From: Olivibacter jilunii
Lineage (GTDB): Bacteria > Bacteroidota > Bacteroidia > Sphingobacteriales > Sphingobacteriaceae
Assembly (NCBI RefSeq): GCF_900607235.1
Contig: NZ_LR027849.1
Span: 930,001-994,000, forward strand
DNA: 64,000 nucleotides
Reading direction: 5' to 3'
Part shown: piece after piece, positions 17,417 to 26,847 of the stretch
Layout of the letters: the number at the start of each line of letters is the position of its first letter
Position numbering within the stretch: position 1 is the stretch's first letter
Notes under the pieces: model-generated
Database searches by the model: none
Seen by the model: only the letters and a program-made list of their open reading frames with translations
Told to the model about the DNA's origin: nothing
Position numbers and translations under genes: made by a program

Positions 17417-17761
17417 TTAAAATGCTTTTCTAATGTATTGTCCCGACAAGCCGGCAAAACCCGCTACAAGGCCACCGGGTATACCACTGATCAGCGTCAT
17501 CCAGATCCAATTGAAAGAGCTTTCAGGTAAGCCCAGCAACAGGCCGACACGGTTAGCTAGTATGTGTCCGTTTAAATAACTTAGATAAAGGCTGTACAAA
17601 GCCCAAACACAATAGATTGCAGCAAAGCAAATGATGAAAGCTTTCCATGGCTTTTCGTTGAAAAGATAGGATACAATGACGGAAATTGGTATAATGATCC
17701 ACCAAGGCAATACTAATTGAGCCGTAAAGATGATTACACAGAGTACGATAAACATTTTCAT
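17417..17761 (-). CDS. small integral membrane protein of unknown function
   Basis: 114 residues with four probable membrane segments: LCVIIFTAQLVLPWWIIIPI, a second at WKAFIICFAAIYCVWALYSL, and two near the C-terminus, the last including LISGIPGGLVAGFAGLSGQY. No catalytic or transport motif is visible and I do not recognise the family. It sits 61 bases downstream of the penicillin-acylase-family gene and 15 bases before the LuxE-like promoter box, all on the minus strand, so it may be the second gene of the acylase transcript. Hydrophobicity and Sphingobacteriaceae-like codon use support a real gene. Confidence 0.65.
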   Translation of the reverse strand: MKMFIVLCVIIFTAQLVLPWWIIIPISVIVSYLFNEKPWKAFIICFAAIYCVWALYSLYLSYLNGHILANRVGLLLGLPESSFNWIWMTLISGIPGGLVAGFAGLSGQYIRKAF

Positions 17762-17822
17762 TATAATAGTATTTTAAAAAGCATGAAGTTTGCCTATTCA
17801 CTTACGAAAGACAGAAGCAGAT

Positions 17823-20306
17823 TTAGTTGGTAAGCGTAATTTTACTTACAATTCTGTTTTGCAGCTCATTTTTTTCACCTGTCAGGAATAGTAGTTCTTT
17901 GAGCTCTCCCTGAAGCCAGGCTTTCAACTGATTGTCATAATAAATGCTACCCGGATTTCCTGACGAGCCACCCGGTAATATGCCATAAGCCTTCGGCCTA
18001 TGACCAAGTTCGACCACCATTCTCCAGGAAGGGCCGCTCTTTTCCTTGATTGCATTTATTGTACGCCCCGAACCATTGACGGGAAACTTAAAAGATGCCA
18101 ATCCTTTTATACTCGCCAAGTGAAGAACACGTCGTTCATTGACCGTTCCCCACGCCCAAGTTTCATCGAGCGCACCATATTTTTCTTCCAGGTTCTGTAG
18201 GGCGTCGTGAAGTGATTTGGCGAACAGGGTAGCTCGAGGGCTTAGGGTGCCCGTCTTTTCCTTTCCATACCATATTGAATTAGGTTCATTGAGTAAGAGC
18301 TCGACGGTACGATCGCGATTGGGATAACGCATTTTCGCCGATTTTTTATCAAACCATTTGCTCCATAATGCATTTTCAATTTCTTTATACCATTGTTCAA
18401 AAATGGTTGCAGCAATAGAAGTTGCTTCATAACAATGATCCCAATTTCGCAATAAGGCAAGTGCTTTTCGATCAATGTCATTTAATTCCTGCACCCCTTC
18501 AGTAACAGACACCAAGGTATCCAGGATATCGTCCGCCAATATGCTTCTGTTATCGAGCTGAAGTAATCGAAGTGAATCAGCCGTTGCGTGTTCCAGTTTT
18601 GCTAGTCGTTCATTTATTCGATGCCCGCGATCATAGGGTGCATACTCCCAATTCAAATAATAAGGATAACTTTGATCAACCGGGGATTGATTTGCCGAAC
18701 TGACAAAACCGCGTGATGGATTTTTAACGCTTGGGTTCTGCTCGGCAGGAATTCTGTCCGACCAATCGTTCTTGCTGTATTTTCCATCGAGTATAAATTT
18801 TCCATGTTCAAATGATTTTAATGGAAAATAGCCGTTTGGTGTAATAGCAATGTTATCCTGATTGTCAGCGAAAATAAAGTTCTGAGCAGGCGCAGTAAAA
18901 AATACCAGTGCTTTTCTGTAGTCACCATAGTTCTTGGCTCGATTCAACTCATAAAAGGTTCGCAAATCATTGGAGGGCAAATGGGCAACCCATTTCAAAG
19001 CTGCACCCGTTGGTATGTTGTTTGCTAAGTTGCTTTCGCTATTCAGCGGTTCTTCGGTGACGCTAATAGGACCGTGATGGGTGTAGTATACCGTATCGAA
19101 TACAGTAGCACCTGATCTTACGTTGATTTTTTCTATTCTTTTCGTAGTTTTCTTCCATTCATCATCAACTAAATAGAAGTCTTTTTTTTTATCTTTAAAG
19201 GTAATTTGGTACCAATCTAATACGTCTGATCCGACATTAGTCACACCCCAGGCAATGTGCTGATTAAAGCCGATAATTACACAAGGGGCACCTGGGATAG
19301 AAACACCGCAAGTGTTGCTGGTGGAACTTTGAAGCTGTACCTGATACCAAATGCTTGGAAGTGTAAGGCTAAGATGTGGGTCATTTGCCAGTATTGGATA
19401 GCGCGTGCTGCTTTTTTGCGAAGATATTGCCCAATTATTGCTGCCTAAACCCTCTTCCTTGTTTCCTGCCAGTAAATTATTTTGATCAATAAACTTCATT
19501 AAAGAGAGTGACTCTTTGGGTTGTTCTACAGGTGTCTGAATTTTATTTGCAATGTTTGTTCCGTGTACCGCCTTAAATGGCCAAGGCGTTCCCTGTGGGA
19601 TAATCGGATCTTCTCTAAAAGGATAGTTTGGAAATAAGTTGTCTGTTATTTCTTTTCCATGTGTCTTCAGGATGTTCGTCATATGAAGTTCATCGGTACT
19701 ACCGGCGAGTGTAGCAGACATTAATTTCAGCAATAAGGCTGAATTTATAGGTTGCCAAGGTTCAGGTGCATAATCTAACAGTTTGAATTCCAAAGGGTAA
19801 TCAGCAGGAGAGAGATCGGCGATATAAGCGTTTACACCATCGGCATAGGCTTCAAGGATAAGTTTACTAATAGGATCTTTCATACTTTCAGCTAGCATTC
19901 GCTCAGCACCCAACATCATACCCATTCTTCGTTGATACCGATCTAACGGAACTGCTTTTGCACCTACTACTTCCGCAAGTCTACCACTTGCATATCGCGT
20001 TTGAAAGTCCATTTGCCAAAGTCGGTCTTTCGCAGTAATGTAGCCCTGCGCAAAATAGAGATCATAATCGTTTCTGGCAGAAATGTGGGGGATGCGTTGG
20101 TCGTCATAAAAAATTTCGATGGTGTCTTTTATCCCTTTTACAAAAAAGCTTTGATTTTCTGTTTGCGAAAGGGGCTCTGCATTTTTCCAAAAGCCATCAA
20201 ATGGACTTAAAAACTTTCCTAGAGGAGGGATATCCCCGATTTTTTTATTTAATACGAACGCTAAACCGATACATAGAAAAATAGCTAAGGCTGCTTTTAA
20301 CTTCAT
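17823..20306 (-). CDS. penicillin acylase-family Ntn hydrolase
   Basis: 827 residues, the length of the S45 family. An N-terminal hydrophobic segment (KAALAIFLCIGLAFVL) directs it to the periplasm or membrane. The alpha-chain region has Q-G-Y-I-T-A-K-D-R-L-W-Q-M-D (near 87-100). Autoproteolysis is predicted between G288 and S289 in EEGLGSNNWAIS, leaving Ser289 as the N-terminal nucleophile of the beta chain. NDPHLSLTLPSIWYQVQL follows as expected. These enzymes hydrolyse amide bonds of acylated substrates such as beta-lactams, acyl-homoserine lactones or N-acyl amino acids; the natural substrate is unknown. The gene starts downstream of the 422-base spacer that separates it from the divergent susC. 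Confidence 0.93.
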   Translation of the reverse strand: MKLKAALAIFLCIGLAFVLNKKIGDIPPLGKFLSPFDGFWKNAEPLSQTENQSFFVKGIKDTIEIFYDDQRIPHISARNDYDLYFAQGYITAKDRLWQMDFQTRYASGRLAEVVGAKAVPLDRYQRRMGMMLGAERMLAESMKDPISKLILEAYADGVNAYIADLSPADYPLEFKLLDYAPEPWQPINSALLLKLMSATLAGSTDELHMTNILKTHGKEITDNLFPNYPFREDPIIPQGTPWPFKAVHGTNIANKIQTPVEQPKESLSLMKFIDQNNLLAGNKEEGLGSNNWAISSQKSSTRYPILANDPHLSLTLPSIWYQVQLQSSTSNTCGVSIPGAPCVIIGFNQHIAWGVTNVGSDVLDWYQITFKDKKKDFYLVDDEWKKTTKRIEKINVRSGATVFDTVYYTHHGPISVTEEPLNSESNLANNIPTGAALKWVAHLPSNDLRTFYELNRAKNYGDYRKALVFFTAPAQNFIFADNQDNIAITPNGYFPLKSFEHGKFILDGKYSKNDWSDRIPAEQNPSVKNPSRGFVSSANQSPVDQSYPYYLNWEYAPYDRGHRINERLAKLEHATADSLRLLQLDNRSILADDILDTLVSVTEGVQELNDIDRKALALLRNWDHCYEATSIAATIFEQWYKEIENALWSKWFDKKSAKMRYPNRDRTVELLLNEPNSIWYGKEKTGTLSPRATLFAKSLHDALQNLEEKYGALDETWAWGTVNERRVLHLASIKGLASFKFPVNGSGRTINAIKEKSGPSWRMVVELGHRPKAYGILPGGSSGNPGSIYYDNQLKAWLQGELKELLFLTGEKNELQNRIVSKITLTN

Positions 20307-20445
20307 AAGTCTATAGAATATAATGAACGGTTGTAATAGGTCACGACATAAAAGTAACTAAAAACGTCATTTCCTGCAACGTTTTTTAAAAGAAAAGGAG
20401 GTGATCTGGAGTGTGCGATACCCAAACTAACGTGTATATTTTGCA

Positions 20446-20506
20446 AATTACTTTTGTAATTCTTAAGAATAACTTTAATTTTACCGCACTCATCGGGAAC
20501 GTTTTC
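20446..20506 (+). promoter_or_regulatory. palindrome-rich control region upstream of the first susC
   Basis: In the 422-base gap 20307-20728 this 61-base stretch has three close palindromes: AATTAC-TTTT-GTAATT (20446-20461), the perfect ATTCTTAAGAAT (20459-20470) and the LacI-like GGGAACGTTTTC (20495-20506). A TAnnTTTG match, TACTTTTG at 20449-20456, lies inside the first. A second AACGTT is at 20378-20383. A LacI-type regulator is encoded at 25759, so some of these may be its operators. The rest of the spacer shows nothing I recognise, and the leader to susC would be about 260 bases. Confidence 0.4.
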
Positions 20507-20728
20507 ATTACGTGTAGTGTTTCCTGAGGCCAATATAAACAGATTGTGTGTTGTCATGAAAGACGTTGACAATTGCCAATCTTAACAAAAGGTATCACCA
20601 ATAAAATTAAAGTAAATTATGAATTTTTATCCAACGCCCGTTCCTTAAGCTTATCTAGCGATGTATGTATGTAAATGGCCAAATAAATTGGCCCAACAAG
20701 CTTCATTATAACCATTAAAACCAATCGA

Positions 20729-23700
20729 ATGAAAAAGAATCATGTTGTCAGTTTTCTGGCGTATTTCATTTTTATGCTAAGCTCTCTCGTTTCTATGGCA
20801 CAAAGTGGCAGTATAGCGGGAAAAGTTTTAGACGAAAACAACCAACCTTTACCAAGTGCTTCTATACAACTAAAAGAATTAAACAAATCCGTAGGAACGA
20901 ATGTCGACGGGAATTTTAACATGGCTAATATTCCGAATGGAAGGTACACATTAGTTGCCTCGTTTGTCGGCTATATGCCGCAAGAAAAATCTGTCACGGT
21001 TTCAGGCCAGGCAGTTACGGTGACCTTTACCATGCAACCCGATGCGCAGGGTTTGGATGAAGTGGTGGTGGTAGGGTATGGTACCCAACGCAGAAGTGAT
21101 TTAACGGGAGCTGTTGCTTCCGTTGGCGCCAAGGATTTCAACAAAGGCCCATTAGTTGCAGCCGATCAATTAATTCAGGGTAAGGTGTCCGGTGTGCAGA
21201 TGATCAATAATAGCGGACAACCAGGGGGCGCTACTACCGTACGTATTCGTGGTAATTCGGCTGTTACAGGTACCGGGCAACCACTGTACGTAGTGGATGG
21301 CGTTGCTTTGGACGGGCGTTCAGCCAGACCGAGTCAAAGTGGCGGGATAGGTACGAGCCCGGCAGGAAATCCCTTGAGTTTTATTAATCCGGCGGACATT
21401 GCCTCGATGGAAATCTTAAAAGACGCGTCCGCAACGGCAATCTATGGTTCAAGAGCTGCTTACGGTGTCGTTTTAATCACAACAAAACGTGGTCAGGAGG
21501 GCGGCCTGAAGGTAGATGTCAACTCTTCCGGTGGGATAAGTAATATTATGAGAAGAATCGACATTCTTGACGGCAACCAATATCGAGACGCTTTAAACAA
21601 ATATGGACTAACAACGGGTGATTTTGGCGATAATGTCGATGCTTTGGATGCGATATTGCGAACCGCTTACAATCAAAATCACAGCCTTTCATTAAGCGGA
21701 GGGAACGCTGATAATAAGTACAGAGCATCTTTTGGATATCAGGATCAGCAGGGTATTATCGAAAAAACCGGATTTAAAAGATACAGCGGTTCGTTTAATG
21801 GAAATTTCAAAATGCTTAAAAGTAAAAAATTGGGATTGGATGTGAGTTTAATAGCCAGCCAGACCAACGAAAATATAGCACCCCTGGCAACAGACGCAGG
21901 AGCGTCAGGTAGTTTACTAACACACGCTTTAGCCTGGAACCCAACTCGGCCATTGCGGAACCCGGATGGCAGTTTGCTGGTAGAACGTGGTAATATTGTT
22001 AATCCGCTAGCCATGTCTGAAGCTTATAACGATCGTTCTAATGTATCTACCATATTGGCAAGCTTGTCACCTTATTATAAGTTTAACGATTGGTTGGAGT
22101 ATCGGATGTTGTTGAGTATTAACTATAACCGGGGAGAACGTCGATCATCCACGCGGAGTTTTATTAATCTTCCAAGTATTCAGGCGGAGCCCGCCAATAA
22201 TTTCCCTGGGGGATATGCTAGTGTTGCTAATAATGAGCTCATAACTAAACAATTGACTCATACACTCTCATTTAATAGAGAAATTGCCTCCGACCTTAAT
22301 CTAAACGCGGTGATAGGTTATGAATACATGGATTTCATCAATCGGGGCACCGACATGAATGCACGTGGTTTCGGCGATATTCCTGTAGATTATACCGATG
22401 TTATGCAAGCCACTGCACCTGGAAATAGAAATTTGAACTCTTTTAACGATCCTACTACGCAACTACAATCTTATTTCGGAAGGGCTACCTTTAATTTTAA
22501 AGATCGTTATCTATTGACTGCTACGGTTCGTATTGACGGTTCTACTCGATTTGGAGAAAATAACCGTTATGGAACCTTTCCTTCATTCGCGGGTGCTTGG
22601 AACCTGAAAAATGAAGACTTTATGGCGGATGTTGCTTGGTTGAATCAATTGAAGTTACGTGCCGGTTGGGGTAAAACAGGTAATCAAGAGTTTCCGTCGG
22701 GTTCATCACAACGTAGATATTCAATCGGATATGGAGGTGGTGGCCAAACCAGACCTATAAATAATAACGAGAATCCAGACTTACGTTGGCAATCGGATGA
22801 ACAGATGAATGTGGGGCTGGATTTTGGTTTATTTAACGGTCGCTTGAGTGGTACGGTGGATTATTTTAATAAGAAAACAACGGATTTACTTTTTCCGCAA
22901 ACACCACAATATCCTGCATCACCGGATGCATCTATTACTTGGATAAATTTGCCGGGAGAAGTAATTAACAAAGGGATCGAACTGAACCTAAATGGTGTAA
23001 TCGTTGAAAATGATAATTTTCGATGGGATTTAGGGGCGAATGCAACGTTTGTAAGCAATAAGGTACGCAATTTAGGAGAAAATGAAATCATTAGAACCGG
23101 TAGCTTAAGCGGACAAGGGCTCAGTGATGTAACGGTGCAAGTAATTCAAAATAATTATCCGCTTTTTGCCTTCGTGACAAGGGAATATTTAGGATTGGAT
23201 CAAGAAGGGTTTTCACAATATACAGACGACGGTTTTGTGTTTTATCGTGTGGGAAATCCAAATCCAAAAGTGTTATTAGGTATTAGTACAGCGTTAGATT
23301 ATAAAAAATTCTCTTTCTCTGCAAACTTTAATGGAGCCCTCGGACAAGATATTTATAATAATACCGCTAATGCTGTATTACCTATATCTAATTTAGGGTC
23401 TAGAAACATTGCTTCGGAACTAGTAAATTCAAGCATATTAGAGTCGCCAGCCAATCCAATTGCAGCCTCATCACGTTATATTGAAAATGGAAGCTATTTA
23501 AAACTTGCCAACGCTACATTAAGTTACCGGGTAGGAGATGTTGGTAACTCCATTAAAAATTTAGGCATTTTTGTTAACGGGCAAAATTTATTTGTGATCA
23601 CTAAATATAAAGGATTTGATCCTGAGGTGAATGTCAATAAATCGGTAAACAGCGTGCCTTCGGCGGGCATAGATAATGTGACCTATCCAACAGCCAGAAC

Positions 23701-23731
23701 ATTTAATTTAGGCGTCAACTTTTCATTATAA
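20729..23731 (+). CDS. SusC/RagA-family TonB-linked outer membrane transporter
   Basis: 1000 residues, the normal SusC length. A signal peptide (ending near SLVSMAQ, residue 25) is followed by a carboxypeptidase-D-like regulatory domain (GSIAGKVLDENNQPLPSASI, about 27-105), a TonB box (LDEVVVVGYG) and the plug domain with LYVVDGVALDG and MEILKDASATAIYGSRAAYG. The rest is the 22-strand beta-barrel, with the C-terminal T-A-R-T-F-N-L-G-V-N-F-S-L ending. No STN domain, so no direct sigma/anti-sigma signalling. With the SusD partner 17 bases downstream it imports an oligomeric nutrient, powered by TonB. A LacI-type regulator and an MFS sugar transporter nearby suggest a sugar. Confidence 0.96.
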   Translation: MKKNHVVSFLAYFIFMLSSLVSMAQSGSIAGKVLDENNQPLPSASIQLKELNKSVGTNVDGNFNMANIPNGRYTLVASFVGYMPQEKSVTVSGQAVTVTFTMQPDAQGLDEVVVVGYGTQRRSDLTGAVASVGAKDFNKGPLVAADQLIQGKVSGVQMINNSGQPGGATTVRIRGNSAVTGTGQPLYVVDGVALDGRSARPSQSGGIGTSPAGNPLSFINPADIASMEILKDASATAIYGSRAAYGVVLITTKRGQEGGLKVDVNSSGGISNIMRRIDILDGNQYRDALNKYGLTTGDFGDNVDALDAILRTAYNQNHSLSLSGGNADNKYRASFGYQDQQGIIEKTGFKRYSGSFNGNFKMLKSKKLGLDVSLIASQTNENIAPLATDAGASGSLLTHALAWNPTRPLRNPDGSLLVERGNIVNPLAMSEAYNDRSNVSTILASLSPYYKFNDWLEYRMLLSINYNRGERRSSTRSFINLPSIQAEPANNFPGGYASVANNELITKQLTHTLSFNREIASDLNLNAVIGYEYMDFINRGTDMNARGFGDIPVDYTDVMQATAPGNRNLNSFNDPTTQLQSYFGRATFNFKDRYLLTATVRIDGSTRFGENNRYGTFPSFAGAWNLKNEDFMADVAWLNQLKLRAGWGKTGNQEFPSGSSQRRYSIGYGGGGQTRPINNNENPDLRWQSDEQMNVGLDFGLFNGRLSGTVDYFNKKTTDLLFPQTPQYPASPDASITWINLPGEVINKGIELNLNGVIVENDNFRWDLGANATFVSNKVRNLGENEIIRTGSLSGQGLSDVTVQVIQNNYPLFAFVTREYLGLDQEGFSQYTDDGFVFYRVGNPNPKVLLGISTALDYKKFSFSANFNGALGQDIYNNTANAVLPISNLGSRNIASELVNSSILESPANPIAASSRYIENGSYLKLANATLSYRVGDVGNSIKNLGIFVNGQNLFVITKYKGFDPEVNVNKSVNSVPSAGIDNVTYPTARTFNLGVNFSL

Positions 23732-23748
23732 ATTTTAGCGGAAGAATC

Positions 23749-25263
23749 ATGAGAAATAAATATATAAAGGTCCTTTTACTTGCATTAGTTGCATTTACAG
23801 GATGTACAAAACTGGAAGAAGATCTTCATGGGCAAGTAGGTTCCGGTGGCGTTGGCAGCGATGATGTACCAGCGTTGTTAAATGCGGCCTATATTGCTAT
23901 GCGCAATCCGTACTATGGTCCGTATGGTTGGTGGGCGCTACAGGAATTTCCTACCGATGAAGCTATAGTTCCTACGAGAGGCGGCGACTGGGACGATAAC
24001 GGTGCTTGGCGAGCGCTTCATTTGCATCGATGGCAATCAGATCATACACGCGTTCACAGTGTGTTTAAAGATGTACTAGGAGTTAGCTATGCGGCAACGG
24101 ATATTTTGCAGTATAATCCTACTCCCTCGCAAGAAGCCCAAGCTCGATTTCTCCGGGCTTTTGCCGAATTTTCCATTTTAGATGGTTGGGGACAGGTACC
24201 TTACCGTGACCCCGGAGAAAATGTTACGCAAAATCCGAGGGTCAGAACTGCGCAAGAAGAAATTGACTACCTGATTTCTGAAGTGACAGAAGTGTTAGAC
24301 GATTTACCTACGGACAGAATTGATCGTGCTTCACAAGATGCAGCTAAAATTCTGTTGATGAAAATTTATTTAAATAAGGGAGCCTTTTTGAATCGTCAAG
24401 CGCCGACTTTTGCCAATGAAGATATGCAGGAAGTCGTTCGGTTGGCGGATGAGATTATCAATAGTGGAGAATACGCCTTAATTGATAATTATTATTTAAA
24501 TTTCGCGCCAAATAATGGGCAATCGACAACCGAAAATATCTTTACAGGTGAAAATATCGGTGGAGAAAGTTCTGCTACCGGTATGACGAATATGTGGGTA
24601 GCTACATTACACTATAATCAAAATCCCCCGGGAAATAATGGTTTCTCTACTTTATCGGACTTCTATAATAAATTTGAAGAAAGTGACGTCCGGAGAGGCG
24701 GTGAATATCCCGGTGTAACTAATGTGAGTGGTGTAAGAGTTGGCTTTTTGGTGGGACAGCAAGTAAATCAAAATGGTGAAAACTTAACCGATAGACGAGG
24801 AAACCCTTTAGCCTTTACTCCAGAAGTTAGCATTATAGAAAGAGATCAGAATCATTTGGAAGTAGCTGGTATACGTGTTATTAAGTATCCAATTGACTAT
24901 GCGAACGGTTCTACGAGCTTGTTAAATAATGATTGGGTATTCTACCGTTATTCGGATGTTTTATTAATGAAGGCCGAGGCGTTATTACGGTTGGGACAAA
25001 CCGGCGAAGCCCTTAACTTAGTCAATCAAGTACGGACAAAGCGCGGTGCCAGCAGTTTTACCGAATTGAACGAACAGCTATTATTGGATGAATTAGGCCG
25101 GGAATTCTTTTGGGAAGGACATCGGAGAACTGATCTCATCCGTTTTGGCAGATTTCTGGAAGCCTGGCAAGAAAAACCGGCATCAGACGCGAAAAATCTG
25201 TTGTTCCCGATTCCTTTGAACCAATTGGGAAACCCAAATTATACACAAAATCCAGGATATTAG
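23749..25263 (+). CDS. SusD/RagB-family nutrient-binding outer membrane lipoprotein
   Basis: 504 residues. The lipoprotein signal MRNKYIKVLLLALVAFTGC has its lipobox cysteine at residue 19. The SusD fold is supported by the N-terminal DVPALLNAAYIAMRNPYYG, a helical middle (SQEAQARFLRAFAEFSILDG) and the C-terminal signature LLDELGREFFWEGHRRTDLIRFGRF, ending with NYTQNPGY. It forms a lid over the SusC barrel and captures ligand at the cell surface. It follows susC by 17 bases and ends at a strong terminator, so the operon is just these two genes. The ligand is unknown: no glycoside hydrolase, sulfatase or peptidase is adjacent. Confidence 0.95.
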   Translation: MRNKYIKVLLLALVAFTGCTKLEEDLHGQVGSGGVGSDDVPALLNAAYIAMRNPYYGPYGWWALQEFPTDEAIVPTRGGDWDDNGAWRALHLHRWQSDHTRVHSVFKDVLGVSYAATDILQYNPTPSQEAQARFLRAFAEFSILDGWGQVPYRDPGENVTQNPRVRTAQEEIDYLISEVTEVLDDLPTDRIDRASQDAAKILLMKIYLNKGAFLNRQAPTFANEDMQEVVRLADEIINSGEYALIDNYYLNFAPNNGQSTTENIFTGENIGGESSATGMTNMWVATLHYNQNPPGNNGFSTLSDFYNKFEESDVRRGGEYPGVTNVSGVRVGFLVGQQVNQNGENLTDRRGNPLAFTPEVSIIERDQNHLEVAGIRVIKYPIDYANGSTSLLNNDWVFYRYSDVLLMKAEALLRLGQTGEALNLVNQVRTKRGASSFTELNEQLLLDELGREFFWEGHRRTDLIRFGRFLEAWQEKPASDAKNLLFPIPLNQLGNPNYTQNPGY

Positions 25264-25298
25264 TATTCAAGCCGGGCAGTAGCTGCCCGGCTTGAATA
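25264..25298. terminator. strong bidirectional terminator after susD
   Basis: A perfect 16-bp stem, 25264-25279 against 25283-25298, with GC-rich core GCCGGGCAG/CTGCCCGGC and a 3-base TAG loop, starts immediately after the susD stop codon. It touches the stop codon of the convergent gene at 25299, so it serves both strands. Confidence 0.9.
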
Positions 25299-25592
25299 TT
25301 ATTTAGTATTGTTGATTTCTTGCTGTTCCCTTAGTCGAGCCACATTGTTTTTTTCACCAAAATCACTGGTTTTTGAAGTGAAGTCTTCCATTAAACTTGT
25401 GACTGCATCCAGGTTATCTGCTGTGCGCTGATGGATTTCGGGAAGAATCTGTTCAAGACTTTTATCATCTACTTCAATGTTCTCTACTTCAATGTTACTT
25501 ATTTTTTCAAGAATAGCCTGTTGGCTATTTCGCAAATCTTCTAATTGACGGACAATCTTTTCCATCAATTCAAACTTTTTTAGTTTATCCAT
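25299..25592 (-). CDS. small acidic, probably coiled-coil protein of unknown function
   Basis: 97 residues, no signal peptide and no membrane segment. The first 60 residues are strongly amphipathic (FELMEKIVRQLEDLRNSQQA, then ILEKISNIEVENIEVDDKSL), consistent with a coiled coil. I see no catalytic motif and do not recognise the family. It sits between the SusC/SusD terminator and the divergent LacI-type regulator. A cytosolic adaptor role is possible, but that is a guess. Codon use resembles its neighbours and it is followed by a shared strong terminator, which supports a real gene. Confidence 0.6.
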   Translation of the reverse strand: MDKLKKFELMEKIVRQLEDLRNSQQAILEKISNIEVENIEVDDKSLEQILPEIHQRTADNLDAVTSLMEDFTSKTSDFGEKNNVARLREQQEINNTK

Positions 25593-25691
25593 ATCTCAAG
25601 CTCTTGTTTTCCTAATCACTAACAAGAAATAAAATTAATTTGTTTGTCCAAGTAACATATTATAAGAAGATAGATTAGCAAAGCAGTTGGT

Positions 25692-25707
25692 TTACAATGC
25701 TTTGTAA
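25692..25707. promoter_or_regulatory. palindromic operator candidate before the LacI-type gene
   Basis: TTACAA-TGCT-TTGTAA is a perfect 6-4-6 inverted repeat that ends 2 bases before the -33 TTG (25710-25712) of the regulator promoter. Its position suits autorepression by the LacI-type protein or control by another regulator. Confidence 0.5.
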
Positions 25708-25709
25708 GC

Positions 25710-25740
25710 TTGGAATAACGATCAGCTTTATCTAAGTTTG
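25710..25740 (+). promoter_or_regulatory. promoter of the LacI-type regulator
   Basis: TTG (25710-25712), 20-base spacer, TAAGTTTG (25733-25740): a full match to the Bacteroidota promoter. The start codon is 19 bases beyond the box, giving a leader of roughly 12 bases. Confidence 0.7.
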
Positions 25741-25758
25741 TTAATAGAATTATAAATA

Positions 25759-26778
25759 ATGAGCCAAATAAACATCAAAAAATTAGCAGCCGCTTTGGGT
25801 TTATCTACCTCGACTGTTTCCCGAGCCTTTCGAAATAATAGCGATATCAATCCGCTTACTAAAGAGCGTATTTTACGCATGGCCGATGAATTAGGTTATT
25901 CACCTAACCTTTATGCTAGTAATCTGCGCGAATCAAAGAGTAAAACAATCGCCATCATCATTCCGGAATTTGATAATAACTTTTTCTCGCAAGCGATCAA
26001 AGGTATTGAGCAACAAGCGAGACGTAATGGCTACCATACATTGATTTATGTTACAGAAGATGATGTAAAACAGGAGGCCACATTTATCCGATCGTTATGC
26101 AATGGAAGGGTAGAGGGGGTGGTTATGTCAGCGTCAGGAGAGGGGTTAAAACATGTTCACTTAAATATGTTGAAAGAAAGGGGGATTCCATTAGTTTTTT
26201 TTGACCGCTGCTATGAAGACGTAGAAGCTACTTGTGTAACGGGAAACGACTATGAGAGCAGCTATGAAGCAACACTCCATTTAATCATGAACGGATGTAA
26301 GCGGATTGCTTACCTAGTGGTAAATAAGAATGTATCTATCGGGAAGATCAGGATGCAGGGTTATTTAGACGCGCTAAAGAGTGCCGGTTTACCATGTGAG
26401 GACGAGTTGATTATTGAATGCACAAACGATAAGGAAGAAATATATAAATCTATTAAACGATCTTTTGAGAAAATGAAACCCGATGGTGCTTTCGCCTCTG
26501 TTGAGCGGTTAGCAATGACTACTTTGCGATATTGCGCAGATGTAAAATTGGAGATTCCTTCAGATTTTAAACTGGTTTGCTTTTCTTGCTTGGAAATTGC
26601 CGATATGCTGAACCCTCCTTTAAGTACTATTAAGCAACCAGCTTTCGAGATGGGCAAACGCGCCGCAGAAATTTTATTTGAGGCTTTATGCAATAAGGAG
26701 TCCGTAACGGAAAAGCAGGTTATTCTTCTTCCTTCGACTATTATTCCCCGAAAATCAACTGCCGTTGTTAATAACTAA
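25759..26778 (+). CDS. LacI-family transcriptional regulator
   Basis: 339 residues. The N-terminal helix-turn-helix is NIKKLAAALGLSTSTVSRAF (residues 4-23) followed by the hinge helix region LGYSPNLYASNLRE. The rest is a periplasmic-binding-protein-like sensor domain (KTIAIIIPEFDNNFFSQAIK, GRVEGVVMSASGE, PLVFFDRCYEDV, ending LLPSTIIPRKS). Such proteins sense a sugar or sugar phosphate and control uptake and catabolic genes. Flanking genes (SusC/SusD upstream, MFS transporter 69 bases downstream) are the obvious targets. The likely effector would be the imported sugar, which is not known. Confidence 0.95.
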   Translation: MSQINIKKLAAALGLSTSTVSRAFRNNSDINPLTKERILRMADELGYSPNLYASNLRESKSKTIAIIIPEFDNNFFSQAIKGIEQQARRNGYHTLIYVTEDDVKQEATFIRSLCNGRVEGVVMSASGEGLKHVHLNMLKERGIPLVFFDRCYEDVEATCVTGNDYESSYEATLHLIMNGCKRIAYLVVNKNVSIGKIRMQGYLDALKSAGLPCEDELIIECTNDKEEIYKSIKRSFEKMKPDGAFASVERLAMTTLRYCADVKLEIPSDFKLVCFSCLEIADMLNPPLSTIKQPAFEMGKRAAEILFEALCNKESVTEKQVILLPSTIIPRKSTAVVNN

Positions 26779-26847
26779 GTGTTTGTTTAATACTAAAGCA
26801 ATCGGTCTTTAAACAGAGCCAAACTGCCTAGTTTGCGTTACCCTAGC

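Noticed and set aside
17553-17801. 82-codon minus-strand frame over the small membrane protein gene
   Set aside because: Out of frame with the membrane protein at 17417-17761, which has convincing hydrophobic segments. The alternative frame has mixed composition and no motif.
20303-20572. 89-codon minus-strand frame that ends with an ATGA overlap at the acylase-family gene start
   Set aside because: The overlap is attractive, but the sequence is compositionally random, has no family resemblance, and fills the spacer expected to hold promoters of two divergent genes.
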